This document shows, piece after piece, positions 1 through 7,799 of a DNA stretch of 27,787 bases. The notes beneath the pieces are model-generated. The model was not told the DNA's origin. It ran no database searches and worked only from the letters and a program-made list of their open reading frames with translations. The position numbers and the translations under genes are program-made. Source of the stretch: an uncultured Thermoguttaceae bacterium. GTDB taxonomy: Bacteria; Planctomycetota; Planctomycetia; Pirellulales; Thermoguttaceae. Where the stretch lies: NCBI GenBank assembly GCA_934725735.1, contig CAKVCP010000017.1, positions 1 to 27,787 on the forward strand, in the 5' to 3' direction. How positions within the stretch are numbered: position 1 is the first letter of the stretch; every line of letters begins with the position of its first letter.

Positions 1-1
1 T

Positions 2-74
2 GCGGGCGTAGCTCAGTTGGCAGAGCACAACGTTGCCAATGTTGTTGTCGAGGGTTCGAGCCCCTTCGCCCGCT
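2..74 (+). tRNA. tRNA-Gly (GCC)
   Basis: A complete cloverleaf can be folded. The acceptor stem is GCGGGCG with CGCCCGC, the D arm is GCTC/GAGC, the anticodon stem is CAACG/TGTTG with loop TTGCCAA, and the T arm is GAGGG-TTCGAGC-CCCTT. The anticodon GCC is at 35-37 and reads Gly GGC/GGT codons. The discriminator base is T74. The 3' CCA is not encoded, so it would be added after transcription. It is the first of two identical copies 140 bp apart. Confidence 0.96.
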
Positions 75-141
75 CTTTCAAGTCGTTCTTTGAGAGCGGT
101 TTGGAAAAATAGACGATTCGCGGTCTTTAAACGTGAAGTTT

Positions 142-214
142 GCGGGCGTAGCTCAGTTGGCAGAGCACAACGTTGCCAATGTTGTTGTCGAGGGTTCGAG
201 CCCCTTCGCCCGCT
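142..214 (+). tRNA. tRNA-Gly (GCC), second identical copy
   Basis: This is an exact duplicate of the upstream tRNA; identity runs from 141 to 217 against 1 to 77. The anticodon GCC is at 175-177 and CCA is again not encoded. The 67-bp spacer between the copies shows no separate terminator, so both are probably cut from one precursor transcript. Confidence 0.96.
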
Positions 215-301
215 CTTAAGGGGGTTTCTCCTGTTTTGGACATGGGTTTCGTAGGAAGCAGCTTGTTCCGAACATTTGGCTTTGCCTCTTTTTGTATAAT
301 T

Positions 302-336
302 AGGCGCGCCTGTGTTTTTGGGGCGCGCCTTTTTTT
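302..336 (+). terminator. rho-independent terminator after the tRNA genes
   Basis: A perfect 9-bp stem (AGGCGCGCC at 302-310, GGCGCGCCT at 322-330) is followed directly by a run of T to 336. It would end the tRNA-Gly transcript. Confidence 0.85.
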
Positions 337-375
337 GCGCCTCGCCCTAGCGCTTCATTCTTAAAATTCTAAGTC

Positions 376-412
376 AAAGACTGGAAACGCCGCCGTTTTC
401 GAGTCTTTTTTT
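376..412 (+). terminator. second rho-independent terminator
   Basis: The arms AAAGACT (376-382) and AGTCTTT (402-408) continue inward through GAAA/TTTC around a small loop, and the T run extends to 412. No gene lies between this and the first terminator, so it is probably a back-up stop for the tRNA transcript. Confidence 0.75.
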
Positions 413-502
413 ATGCGCTCGTCGCGCCTCTATCTGAAGGACTCCTCTTTGTCGACTACAACCCGGCAAGCCGTATTTGCGCTTGCGCGCGCGTCCCTTT
501 TA

Positions 503-542
503 GACTAACCTTGTCGCGCTGTCGCCGATCCCTCGGTTAGTC
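503..542 (+). promoter_or_regulatory. inverted repeat upstream of tig
   Basis: GACTAACC (503-510) and GGTTAGTC (535-542) form a perfect 8-bp inverted repeat with a 24-nt spacer, 61 nt before the tig start codon. A weak promoter candidate overlaps it: TTGCGC at 477-482, an 18-nt spacer and TAGACT at 501-506. The repeat could therefore be an operator over the -10 region or, if transcription starts further upstream, an RNA hairpin. Function is inferred from position only. Confidence 0.4.
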
Positions 543-603
543 GCGCCAACTCGGAACGCGAGCGCGACGGTTCTCGCCCTTAATCATTAGGATTTTTCGA
601 ACT

Positions 604-2064
604 ATGGAAAACGAATTTAACACGAACGAAGTTCGTAAACTGACTCTTGAAGCTAACGTCGAAGAAAAAGGCGCTTGCGAACGTCACATCACCATCACGG
701 TCTCCCGCGCCGACGTCGATTTCTATCTCGACCGCGAATACGCCGAACTACAGGAAAAGCAGGCGATCCCCGGCTTCCGCGCTGGTAAAGCTCCGCGCAA
801 GATGATCGAAAAGCGCTTCAAGAAGGAAGTCGTTGAACGCGTCAAGAGCGCGCTCGTCTTCGATTCTCTCGCGCAGGTCACCGAAGATGAAAAGATCACT
901 GCGATTAGCGAACCCAAGTTCAAGCCCGAAGCTCTCCTTCTTCCCGAAACGGGAGATTTCACGTGGGAATTCGACGTCGAAGTTCGTCCCACCTTCGAAA
1001 TCCCGAACTGGAAGGGCCTCAAGCTCGACAAACTGACCCGCGAATTCACCGACGCCGACGTCGACGACGCCGTCAAACGCATCCAGCAGTCCTACGGAAC
1101 GCTCGAGACGAAGACCGAGCCCGCCAAGGTCGGCGATTACATCGTCACGAAGCTGACCTTCTCCCTCGACGGTCAAGAGATCAACAGCGCGGAGAACGAA
1201 ACGATTCGCGTCAGCTCCAAGCTCTCCTTCCATGACGGCGTCATCAACGACTTCGACAAGCTCGTCGAAGGCGTGAAGGCCGGCGACGTCCGCTCCACGA
1301 AACTCACCGTCTCCAACGACGCGGTCGACGAAAAGATCCGCGGCAAGGAAATCGAAGCGAAGTTCGAAATTACTGAAGTCAAAGAACTCATCCTCCCCGA
1401 ACTCAACGACGAATTCCTCCTCTCTCTCGGCGGTTTCGAGAATATGGGCGATTTCCGCGACGTGGTTCTCGACGAACTCAAGCGTCAGCTCGAATATGAG
1501 CAGCAGCGCCGCGCTCGTCGTCAAATCACCGAACAGCTCACCGTCGGCGCCGACTGGGAGCTTCCCCCCGATCTTCTCAAGAGCCAGCGCGATCGCGAAT
1601 TCCAACGCGCGCTCTTCGAACTTCGTCGTAGCGGTTTCACCGATCAGCAGATCCTCTCTCAGTTCAACGTTATCCGCCAAAATAGCGACGCCTCCACCGC
1701 TCAGGCCTTGAAGGAACACTTCATCCTTGAAGCGATCGCCGAAAGCGAAGGTGTCGTCGACGAACAGCGCGATTACGATCTCGAAATCGCCCTCATGGCC
1801 GCTCAGTCCGGCGAATCCCAGCGCCGCATCCGCTCTCGCATCGAGAAGTCCGGAAACATGGACGTCCTCCGCAACCAGATCATCGAACGCAAAGTCATCA
1901 AGAAGATCATGGACGCCGCTGAATTCACTGAAGTGCCTTACTCCCCGCTCAAGCAGGAAGAAGAAGCGCTCGATCGTCCCGTCTCCAACGAGAACGAGAT
2001 CCCCGAGGTCACCGAAGAAGACGCCAAGGCCGCCAATCGCGAAGCCAACAATCCCCAGGCGTGA
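604..2064 (+). CDS. tig: trigger factor (ribosome-associated chaperone)
   Basis: Trigger factor binds the ribosome next to the exit tunnel and shields nascent chains; its middle domain is an FKBP-type peptidyl-prolyl isomerase. The 486-residue product carries the ribosome-binding signature GFRAGKAP at residues 57-64, inside the expected N-terminal domain. An FKBP-like stretch beginning near VGDYIVTKLTF follows, then a long helical C-terminal region matching the chaperone arms. It is longer than the roughly 430 residues of the E. coli protein, with a short extra N-terminus and an acidic tail rich in Glu and Asn. The ATG at 604 is preceded by only a weak Shine-Dalgarno (AGGAT, about 588-592). 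The usual clpP/clpX partners do not follow. Terminators at 2108-2147 and 2168-2202 close the gene, so it seems to be monocistronic. Confidence 0.95.
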   Translation: MENEFNTNEVRKLTLEANVEEKGACERHITITVSRADVDFYLDREYAELQEKQAIPGFRAGKAPRKMIEKRFKKEVVERVKSALVFDSLAQVTEDEKITAISEPKFKPEALLLPETGDFTWEFDVEVRPTFEIPNWKGLKLDKLTREFTDADVDDAVKRIQQSYGTLETKTEPAKVGDYIVTKLTFSLDGQEINSAENETIRVSSKLSFHDGVINDFDKLVEGVKAGDVRSTKLTVSNDAVDEKIRGKEIEAKFEITEVKELILPELNDEFLLSLGGFENMGDFRDVVLDELKRQLEYEQQRRARRQITEQLTVGADWELPPDLLKSQRDREFQRALFELRRSGFTDQQILSQFNVIRQNSDASTAQALKEHFILEAIAESEGVVDEQRDYDLEIALMAAQSGESQRRIRSRIEKSGNMDVLRNQIIERKVIKKIMDAAEFTEVPYSPLKQEEEALDRPVSNENEIPEVTEEDAKAANREANNPQA

Positions 2065-2107
2065 TCTCAAACTTAGCGCTTAAGCGATATTCAATCTGAA
2101 AGAAGAA

Positions 2108-2147
2108 GGACGAACGCGTTTCCTTGCGACGCGCGTTCGACCTTTTT
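2108..2147 (+). terminator. rho-independent terminator of tig
   Basis: The stem CGAACGCG (2111-2118) / CGCGTTCG (2132-2139) is extended by flanking GG/CC pairs and followed by TTTTT at 2143-2147, 44 nt after the tig stop codon. Confidence 0.8.
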
Positions 2148-2167
2148 GTATTGTGCGCTCCGCTGGC

Positions 2168-2202
2168 CAAAAGAAAAGCCGTTCCTATCTCGGGGAACGG
2201 CT
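2168..2202 (-). terminator. terminator of the metallophosphoesterase gene (possibly bidirectional)
   Basis: The perfect 9-bp stem AGCCGTTCC (2177-2185) / GGAACGGCT (2194-2202) reads on the minus strand into TTTTCTTTT. It lies about 70 nt beyond the stop codon of the minus-strand gene at 2273. On the plus strand the trailing tract CTTTGTATTT is weaker, so it mainly serves the minus strand and may insulate the two convergent genes. Confidence 0.75.
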
Positions 2203-2272
2203 CTTTGTATTTCATAACGCGCGACGGCGACAATTGTTGAGTGGTAAGACTGGAACGAAGGAAGGCGTTTCG

Positions 2273-3157
2273 TCACTCAACGGGGTGGAAGGTCCACGCG
2301 TAATTTAGCTTGGAATCAACTTGCAGGAACCGGAAACCGAAGGGGCGCTTGTCGAAATTCTTCGACGTCGTTTCCCCGTTAAGGATCGGGAGCCCCTTAT
2401 AATCGCGCTGAAGCGTCGTGTGGGTGTGCCCCGCGAGGTAGAAGTAAACGTTGTGCGCCGCGAGATAATCGAGATACTCTGCGCGATACGTCGTCGGAAT
2501 ATTGAAATAGGCGTCCTCTTCGTCTGGGCTCTTCACGAACGGGGGTATATGGGAGCCGACGATGACGTTCTGGCCCGCTTCTTTTGCCTTCGCGAGTTCT
2601 TCGCGCATCCATTCAACCTGGGCGGTATAGAGAGTCGGATCGCACTCCGGGCGGCAATACTGAGTATTAAGGACGACGAAGCGCCATCCGTTGAATTCGA
2701 GAGAGCTATATTCCCGATCGAAAACCTTGACGAACCTTGCGACGTTTTCTCCCGTGACGGGCTCGGGAATATCGTGATTTCCCGGAGCGACAAGGATAGG
2801 GGCGTCGATCTTTTGGAGGATGGCGGGCCAATCTTTTTCGAGGTCTTCGCATTTGTTGACCATATCGCCGGCGAAGAAGACGAGATCGGGACGCAGGGCG
2901 TTGACCTTTTCGATCTCCTTTTCGAGGCGTTTGAGGTCGGCTTCGTAAGCGTCTGGGCCGTCGAATCCTAACTGAGGATCGCAGCAGTGGGCGATCTTAA
3001 CGACGGGTCGTTCAGGGACGGCGTCCCCTTGAAGGAGGGTCGGTCGCAAAGGGGCGTCCTGCTCTTGCGCCGAAAGACGAAGCGCCGGGGCGGCGAAAAG
3101 CGCGGCTCCCCCCCCGACTCTTTGGAGAAAATCGCGTCTAGTTATCTTACTTGTCAC
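2273..3157 (-). CDS. Tat-exported calcineurin-like metallophosphoesterase
   Basis: The 294-residue product begins with a twin-arginine signal (RRDFLQ at residues 7-12, then a hydrophobic stretch ending near LSAQ), so it is probably exported folded. The body has the metal-site motifs of the calcineurin-like phosphoesterase superfamily: CDPQLG (D60, with Q62 in place of the usual His), GDMVN (97-101), GNHD (126-129), GSHIPP (201-206) and GHTH (243-246). The DPQ form of the first motif is typical of CPPED1-like enzymes. The substrate cannot be told from the sequence. The start codon is GTG at 3157, chosen because AAAGGA lies 6 nt upstream. It is 70 nt downstream of maf on the same strand with no terminator between, so the two may be cotranscribed. 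Confidence 0.85.
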   Translation of the reverse strand: MTSKITRRDFLQRVGGGAALFAAPALRLSAQEQDAPLRPTLLQGDAVPERPVVKIAHCCDPQLGFDGPDAYEADLKRLEKEIEKVNALRPDLVFFAGDMVNKCEDLEKDWPAILQKIDAPILVAPGNHDIPEPVTGENVARFVKVFDREYSSLEFNGWRFVVLNTQYCRPECDPTLYTAQVEWMREELAKAKEAGQNVIVGSHIPPFVKSPDEEDAYFNIPTTYRAEYLDYLAAHNVYFYLAGHTHTTLQRDYKGLPILNGETTSKNFDKRPFGFRFLQVDSKLNYAWTFHPVE

Positions 3158-3227
3158 GTCGAATCCTTTCTACGAGAGAAGCGTGCGGTTGGTTTAGCGC
3201 TAAGGATACGCTAAAAGCCGCGTCGCG

Positions 3228-3950
3228 TCAATGAGAAAAACGCGCCAAAATCGAGTCGGCGAGCGCTTCGAGGGGGAGCCCGACGACGTTCGATTCGGTT
3301 CCGTCGATAAGTTTGAGCCAGTCGTTTCCGTCCTGATATCCGAAGGCGCCCGCTTTTCCTTCCCAGAGCCCTGAGTCGAGATAATACGCGAGCCGAGCTT
3401 CGCCGAGCTCTTCCATTTCAAGGCTCGACGATTCGACGCGCGTTTCGAGCTTCTCGACGTTTGGTCCCGACGCGTAATCCTGCGCGTCGACGCGCCAGAG
3501 GGCGAGCCCGGTGACGACGCGGTGCACGGAGCCGCTCAGGGCGCGGAGCATCCTTTCGGCGTCTTCTCGGTCGCGCGGTTTGCCGAGAATCTCGTCGTTG
3601 CAGACCGCGACGGAATCGCATCCGACGACGAGGAACGGCGCGGAGCCCGGCAGCGCGGGCGAGACGTCCCATCGCGCGACGGAGACGCGCCCGCAGAGTC
3701 GCGCGGCGACGTTCTGCGCTTTGAGGGTCGCGAGGGTTCGAACGTAGTCGCACGGCGAGTCGAGGGGAGCGTTCGCGTACTTTTCAATACATTCTGCGGC
3801 GGGTATGGTCGCGAAGCGGTAGCCGTCTTCGCGCAGCAACGCGCGGCGTCGAGGGGACTGGCTCGCGAGGACGAGTCGGAACGAACTTTGGCTGAGGGAC
3901 GCCGCGAGTTTGCGGTTCGACCCGGACGAGGAGGGGATAGAGGACGACAC
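3228..3950 (-). CDS. maf: Maf-like nucleoside triphosphate pyrophosphatase
   Basis: Maf proteins hydrolyse non-canonical or pyrimidine nucleoside triphosphates to monophosphate and pyrophosphate, a house-cleaning role in the cytoplasm. The product of about 240 residues has LASQSPRRRALL (about 28-39, the substrate loop SxSPRR), VGCDSVAV (about 109-116, catalytic Asp112), ILGKPRD with K124, SGSVHRVVTGLAL and EGKAGAFGYQDG. The start is set at GTG 3950, where GGAAAGGA lies 6 nt upstream. The longer open frame begins with a TTG at 4007, upstream of the terminator hairpin of the neighbouring gene, so it is unlikely to be used. Even the shorter form has about 27 residues before the first motif, longer than usual for the family. 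Which nucleotide is preferred cannot be decided. Confidence 0.88.
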   Translation of the reverse strand: MSSSIPSSSGSNRKLAASLSQSSFRLVLASQSPRRRALLREDGYRFATIPAAECIEKYANAPLDSPCDYVRTLATLKAQNVAARLCGRVSVARWDVSPALPGSAPFLVVGCDSVAVCNDEILGKPRDREDAERMLRALSGSVHRVVTGLALWRVDAQDYASGPNVEKLETRVESSSLEMEELGEARLAYYLDSGLWEGKAGAFGYQDGNDWLKLIDGTESNVVGLPLEALADSILARFSH

Positions 3951-3971
3951 TTGGGTTCCTTTCCACGCGTA

Positions 3972-4001
3972 TGAAAAAGAAAAAGGGACGCGCAGTCCCT
4001 T
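3972..4001 (-). terminator. terminator of the secreted-protein gene at 4032
   Basis: On the minus strand the stem AAGGGAC / GTCCCTT around a 5-nt loop (GGGAC 3985-3989 and GTCCC 3995-3999 on the plus strand) runs into TTTTCTTTTT, about 30 nt after the stop codon at 4032. It separates this gene from maf. Confidence 0.8.
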
Positions 4002-4031
4002 CTTCAATTTTTCGATTAGGATGAAAAAAGA

Positions 4032-4901
4032 TTATTTGGTTTCTTCGGAGTCCGATTCGACGGATTCGACGGGGGCGACGACTTGCGCGTCTTCTTGCGG
4101 TTCTTGCGCGTCGACGGCCTCGACGGGAGCGAGGGTTTCTGAATCCTCTTCGGGGAGGGTCAAATCCTCGGATTCTTGAGGTTCGACGACGGCGGAGACT
4201 TCCGCAGAGACGGGTTTGAACTCCACAGGCGGAAGTCCGAAGAAGAAGGGATCGTCTTGGGCGGGGTCCGCGAGGGGAGCGCGAGCGCCGATGCGAATGA
4301 TCGCGAGAGGTCGACCGCGCGTGCTTGCCGCGACGACCGGATCGACGGTCTGAGGCACGTCGAGGACGAGTTCGCGATTCGATTCGCTCGCGTCGACGTT
4401 CATGGCGTTGGCGGAGTTTTCGACGAAGACGACGCGCGTGACGAAGGAGCCGCGGGCGGCGAGCGCAAGATCCTCCGCCGGAATTTCAAACTCGACGGGG
4501 AAATCCCATTGACGTCCCGCAGGAGGATTGAGAACGCCGAGGAGTTCGACGGTCGGATAGAGCTCGACGTCGGGATACGCTGGGATTTGATCGATTCGGA
4601 ATCGGTAGACGGAACCGAGTTGGAGTCCGAAGAGATTGGTCTTTTCTGGGGCTTCCCAATATTCGCCGGGCTGAGCGACGGCGACGCGAACGCCTTTAGG
4701 CAGCTTCCATTCGACGGGCTGGGTTTTCTTCAGCGCTCCGCCTATGACGCGTTGTCGCGCGAGTTGACCGGTCGGATGCGCGGGCCGCGCGAAGGAAGGG
4801 TTCGTCGACTGGGCGTCAAGAGACGCGACGAAGGGGGAGAGCGTCAACGCCGCGAGCGCGACGAGAGTCTTTCCGAATGGGAACGATCGCAAGTTCAACA
4901 T
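4032..4901 (-). CDS. secreted protein of unknown function, paralog of the 5096-5920 gene
   Basis: I do not recognise the family. The 289-residue product starts with MLNLRSFPFGKTLVALAALT, a signal peptide with probable cleavage after the Ala-rich end near SLDA, so it should be exported. The central region aligns by eye with the product of the next gene upstream: a YRF..IP....LYPT stretch, then FPVEF, then GSFVTRVVFVE, then DPVVAASTRGRPLAIIRIG. The last 90 residues are acidic and repetitive (Glu, Asp, Pro, Val), like a disordered linker. ATG 4901 is preferred because the longer frame starts with TTG at 4967, which overlaps a promoter candidate, and because the signal peptide then sits at the N-terminus. 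The Shine-Dalgarno is weak. Confidence 0.75.
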   Translation of the reverse strand: MLNLRSFPFGKTLVALAALTLSPFVASLDAQSTNPSFARPAHPTGQLARQRVIGGALKKTQPVEWKLPKGVRVAVAQPGEYWEAPEKTNLFGLQLGSVYRFRIDQIPAYPDVELYPTVELLGVLNPPAGRQWDFPVEFEIPAEDLALAARGSFVTRVVFVENSANAMNVDASESNRELVLDVPQTVDPVVAASTRGRPLAIIRIGARAPLADPAQDDPFFFGLPPVEFKPVSAEVSAVVEPQESEDLTLPEEDSETLAPVEAVDAQEPQEDAQVVAPVESVESDSEETK

Positions 4902-4939
4902 ATCCGAGCAACCCGCAAAAAAGGGTGAAAAAAAGCGAG

Positions 4940-4967
4940 TCGTTAGAGTAACCCGACGTTTATGCAA
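4940..4967 (-). promoter_or_regulatory. candidate promoter for the 4032-4901 gene
   Basis: On the minus strand TTGCAT (4962-4967), a 16-nt spacer and TAACGA (4940-4945) resemble a sigma-70 promoter about 40 nt before the start codon. The -10 match is poor. Read-through from the paralog upstream is also possible. Confidence 0.3.
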
Positions 4968-5095
4968 GCGCGCGGGGCGCGAAGCCTGCGGGGAAAAAAA
5001 CGACTCGCGACGAAATATAAGGAGGCTCGGAGCTTCGAGGGGAGTCGAAACTCCGTCATGAAAGAGCGCTCAAGCGCGTGAGGCACAACGATGAA

Positions 5096-5920
5096 TTAGT
5101 GTTGAAGCCAGTTCGGCTCGACCTCGGGAACGCTGGTGGAAGGAACGGGACGCACGGGGGTGACGACCGGTTCTTCCTTAGGAGCGGGAACGGAGGGAAG
5201 TTCGAGGACGTTCTTTTCGCTATCCTGCGCGGGAGTACCCCAAGCGGGAACGTTGACGCCGGAGATCGGAATCTGTTCGCCGGGAACGGTTGCGGAGAGG
5301 GAGCCGCCCATGTTGGAGCCGTCGAGGGAGAGATCTTTATTGCCGATCTGGATGACGGCGAGGATCGCGCCGCGATTCTGAGCTTCGAGGATCGGGTCGG
5401 CGCCTGCGGGAAGCTGGGTGTTGACGATGGTGTCGACGCCGCCCGCTAGCGCGAGGTTCTGATACTGCGCGGAGGGAAGGAAGACGACTTTGGTGACGAA
5501 GTTTCCGTTCTGGACTTGGTCGAAGTCGTTTTCAGTGAATTTGACGGGGATCGCGTTATGATCGAGGTAAGCGCGGGTGCGCGGGGTGACGGCGTTGATC
5601 GTCAACGTGGGGTAGAGGGTCAAATCGTCGCGGTTCGGAATATTGGCGAGCTTAAGACGATAGCTATGAGCGGTCTGGAAGTTCTGGAAGATGGCTTTCG
5701 TGTCTTTGCAGACGACGGGAACCGAGTCGAACGCGCCGATTTGAGCGACGTCCCACTGGATCGTCATACCAGCGGCGCCTTTGAAGGCGATTTGGGCGAC
5801 GGCGGGTTGAGCCGCTTGCTGACGCGCGCCAGGAACGACCGCAGGATTCGCGCCGCGCATCGGACCAGCGCCACAAGCGACGACAACAGTAAGAGCCAGT
5901 AATAGCGCCTTGTTACGCAT
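5096..5920 (-). CDS. secreted or lipid-anchored protein of unknown function, paralog of 4032-4901
   Basis: The family is not recognised. The 274-residue product begins MRNKALLLALTVVVACGAGP: a signal sequence in which VVAC could be a lipobox with Cys16 as the modified residue, though signal peptidase I cleavage further on is also possible. The core contains YRLKLANIPNRDDLTLYPTL, IPVKFTENDFDQ, GNFVTKVVFLP and DPILEAQNRGAILAVIQIG. These match, in the same order, segments of the neighbour at 4032-4901. The C-terminal part is Pro/Val/Glu rich. The start at ATG 5920 has AAAGGGAA about 6 nt upstream; the longer frame to 6049 has no support. A short hairpin with a UUCG loop (GGAGT/ACTCC, 5041-5054) follows the stop codon but lacks a T run. 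Confidence 0.75.
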   Translation of the reverse strand: MRNKALLLALTVVVACGAGPMRGANPAVVPGARQQAAQPAVAQIAFKGAAGMTIQWDVAQIGAFDSVPVVCKDTKAIFQNFQTAHSYRLKLANIPNRDDLTLYPTLTINAVTPRTRAYLDHNAIPVKFTENDFDQVQNGNFVTKVVFLPSAQYQNLALAGGVDTIVNTQLPAGADPILEAQNRGAILAVIQIGNKDLSLDGSNMGGSLSATVPGEQIPISGVNVPAWGTPAQDSEKNVLELPSVPAPKEEPVVTPVRPVPSTSVPEVEPNWLQH

Positions 5921-6467
5921 CTGTTTTCCCTTTCGAGGCGTCAAGTCGATGATTTTCAAGCGCGCGCGGTTGCGGAAACTCGAGGTCTCCCAAAGGCTGT
6001 GGCGACGTGCGACGCCGACGTAACGCCGGGCGACGACGAGCTGACGCAAAAATCAACGAGATCGACAAATACAAATATCTGATTATTCAATACTTCTACT
6101 GCGCGGGCCCAAAAGCTCTCGCTCGGTTGCGCCCGCCTACTCGCGCGCAATTCCGCTAGACGCGCGCTGAGTCTTATCCACTGAGTCTAAGTATAACCAC
6201 GTCGGCGCCCTTTTTCAACAAAAAAGACGCCGTTTCTACGTAATATCCGCAGGACTGCGCCCGTAAAATGCGTTCGATTGGCGCCTACGTTAAATTACGT
6301 ATTACCGGAGTCGACGCCTCGCTTGGCGACGTCTCCTTTACCGCTCTTTCGACCCATTCGCTCTCCGCATGAAGCTTTTTCCGACGCTTTCACTCTCTTT
6401 TCTAGCATTTTTTCGTTCAAATAATCGATTGTAACAAATACGCGCGTCCCGCGCTTTATGACGACGC
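5921..6467. other. divergent intergenic region, no gene seen
   Basis: About 550 bp lie between the start at 5920 (minus strand) and the promoter at 6468 (plus strand), and no gene could be supported. It holds an AT-rich patch near 6060-6095, a hairpin at about 6202-6231 (GGCG/CGCC outside TTTTT/AAAAA) and a perfect 8-bp inverted repeat, TACGTAAT (6237-6244) with ATTACGTA (6294-6301). The last could be a regulator site, but there is no direct evidence. Confidence 0.4.
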
Positions 6468-6496
6468 TTGACTCATGCCAAAAAAAACGCTAAAAT
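6468..6496 (+). promoter_or_regulatory. sigma-70-like promoter for the 6531 gene
   Basis: TTGACT (6468-6473), a 17-nt spacer and TAAAAT (6491-6496) form one of the best promoter matches in the window. It predicts a transcript start near 6503 and a leader of about 28 nt. It also shows why the longer frame starting at 6468 is not the gene start: that codon is the -35 box. Confidence 0.7.
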
Positions 6497-6530
6497 TTCC
6501 CCGAACTTACTTTTAGGAGACATTACCCCT

Positions 6531-7685
6531 ATGCCCCGTCCGTTCGTACTCTTGGCGTTCGCTTTTCCGCTCGTCTTCTTCGCCGCCGTCGCCCTGCGCC
6601 CCGACGCGCCGCGACTCAACGCTCAAAACGCCAACTTCGCCTCCATACCCTCCAAGTCGATCATCATGACCGAGGGGGAACGCGTCATTCGCGACTCTAT
6701 CGATTATCTCGAGACGCTCAAGTCGCTCACTCTCGACGCCGCGTTTCGATTCGACGGCTTCGGACGAGACTACGAAGGAAGCTACCACTACGAAGAACTC
6801 ACCATCCTCCAGGCGCGTTACGACGCGTCCCTACGCCCCGCGCTGCGCCGCACCATGTTTCTCGTCAACGCCTCACTAGACCCCGAGCGCGATCCTCTTC
6901 CCGGCGACGTTCCCTTCGATCTGACGATGGAGATTGCGTGCGACGTCGAACGCCGCGTCTGGCGCTACGACTCCACCGCCGACGGCGAGATCCGCACCGA
7001 AGAGGTCGCCGAAGGGCAGTTCGAGAAGCGAAGCGACGCCCTCATCAAGGAGATCAGCATCCAGGATATCGAGGAGGAAACGGAACATCTCGACGACGAA
7101 GAGAACGCCTATCTGAAAGAATCCCTCTGCTTTCCGCGCAACGCCGCCAAGAAGAATTGCGGAATGAACGGAATGCCCGGCCTCGGCGGAATCGCGGGGA
7201 CGCTCCGCCGCTTCCTTTATTATTACGACTTCGAGCTTGCGTCGCAGTTCGTGACGCCCGACGCGAGCGACGAGACGCGCCTCGCTCCTGAGAACGCGTT
7301 CAAACGCATCGTCGGGCAGGCGAACAACCGCCTCTACGACGAAATCCGCGCGAACCTCGGCGGCGACGAAATCCCCGACTATATCAAGGAATATCTTCCC
7401 GGTCGCGTCGACGTCTACTTCTGCATGGTGCGCGACGCCCATGGCGAAGAGCGTCCCTTCCCATGCAAACTCGCCTTCTACAGCGCCCTGAACGTCGACG
7501 ATCCCCCATATTTCACCGTCGAATACGCCAATATTTGCCGCAACGCCGATCTACCCCCCGACCGTTTCAATCACGTTTCGCGACATTCCAATACGATCAA
7601 CTACGGTCACGCGTACATGAAATCCCTCACGACTTCGCCGTGGCGTCGACTCGAAGAAGAGAACGAGAGGGATAAGGAGGAATAA
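6531..7685 (+). CDS. exported protein of unknown function
   Basis: I do not recognise this family. The 384-residue product begins MPRPFVLLAFAFPLVFFAAV, a signal peptide or N-terminal anchor. The mature part starts with a helical stretch around GERVIRDSIDYLETLKSLTL, followed by strand-forming segments that describe one large domain. A central Cys/Gly patch (KKNCGMNGMPGLGG) and further Cys residues are notable. The tail is charged (EEENERDKEE). The general layout, a secreted single domain starting with a helix and then a strand-rich body, recalls LolA-like lipoprotein-binding proteins seen in Planctomycetes, but there is no motif to prove it. ATG 6531 follows TTTTAGGAGA with an 11-nt gap and lies just downstream of a good promoter. 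Confidence 0.72.
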   Translation: MPRPFVLLAFAFPLVFFAAVALRPDAPRLNAQNANFASIPSKSIIMTEGERVIRDSIDYLETLKSLTLDAAFRFDGFGRDYEGSYHYEELTILQARYDASLRPALRRTMFLVNASLDPERDPLPGDVPFDLTMEIACDVERRVWRYDSTADGEIRTEEVAEGQFEKRSDALIKEISIQDIEEETEHLDDEENAYLKESLCFPRNAAKKNCGMNGMPGLGGIAGTLRRFLYYYDFELASQFVTPDASDETRLAPENAFKRIVGQANNRLYDEIRANLGGDEIPDYIKEYLPGRVDVYFCMVRDAHGEERPFPCKLAFYSALNVDDPPYFTVEYANICRNADLPPDRFNHVSRHSNTINYGHAYMKSLTTSPWRRLEEENERDKEE

Positions 7686-7736
7686 CGAGGGAAATTTTCC
7701 GAGAGCTCGCGCCCTCGCGTAAGCGCGGAGAAGGGA

Positions 7737-7742
7737 TATAAT
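7737..7742 (+). promoter_or_regulatory. candidate -10 box of panB
   Basis: A perfect TATAAT occurs 57 nt before the panB start codon. No good -35 box is seen at the usual distance, so the promoter may be weak or depend on an activator. Confidence 0.4.
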
Positions 7743-7799
7743 CAGGAAACCGCGCGCAAAACGAACGCGCGTCGGACTTTCATTAAGGAGAAGATAACG

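Noticed and set aside
748..2070. Long minus-strand frame of 440 codons opposite tig
   Set aside because: It is a shadow of trigger factor caused by biased codon use; it has no family motifs and tig is certain.
4902..4967. Upstream TTG start of the 4032 gene
   Set aside because: It overlaps a promoter candidate and would place 22 residues before the signal peptide.
5041..5054. Hairpin GGAGT-TTCG-ACTCC as terminator of the 5096 gene
   Set aside because: The stem is only 5 bp and there is no T run on the minus strand.
6468..6530. Upstream start of the 6531 gene
   Set aside because: The codon at 6468 is the TTG of the -35 box, so it would not be in the message.
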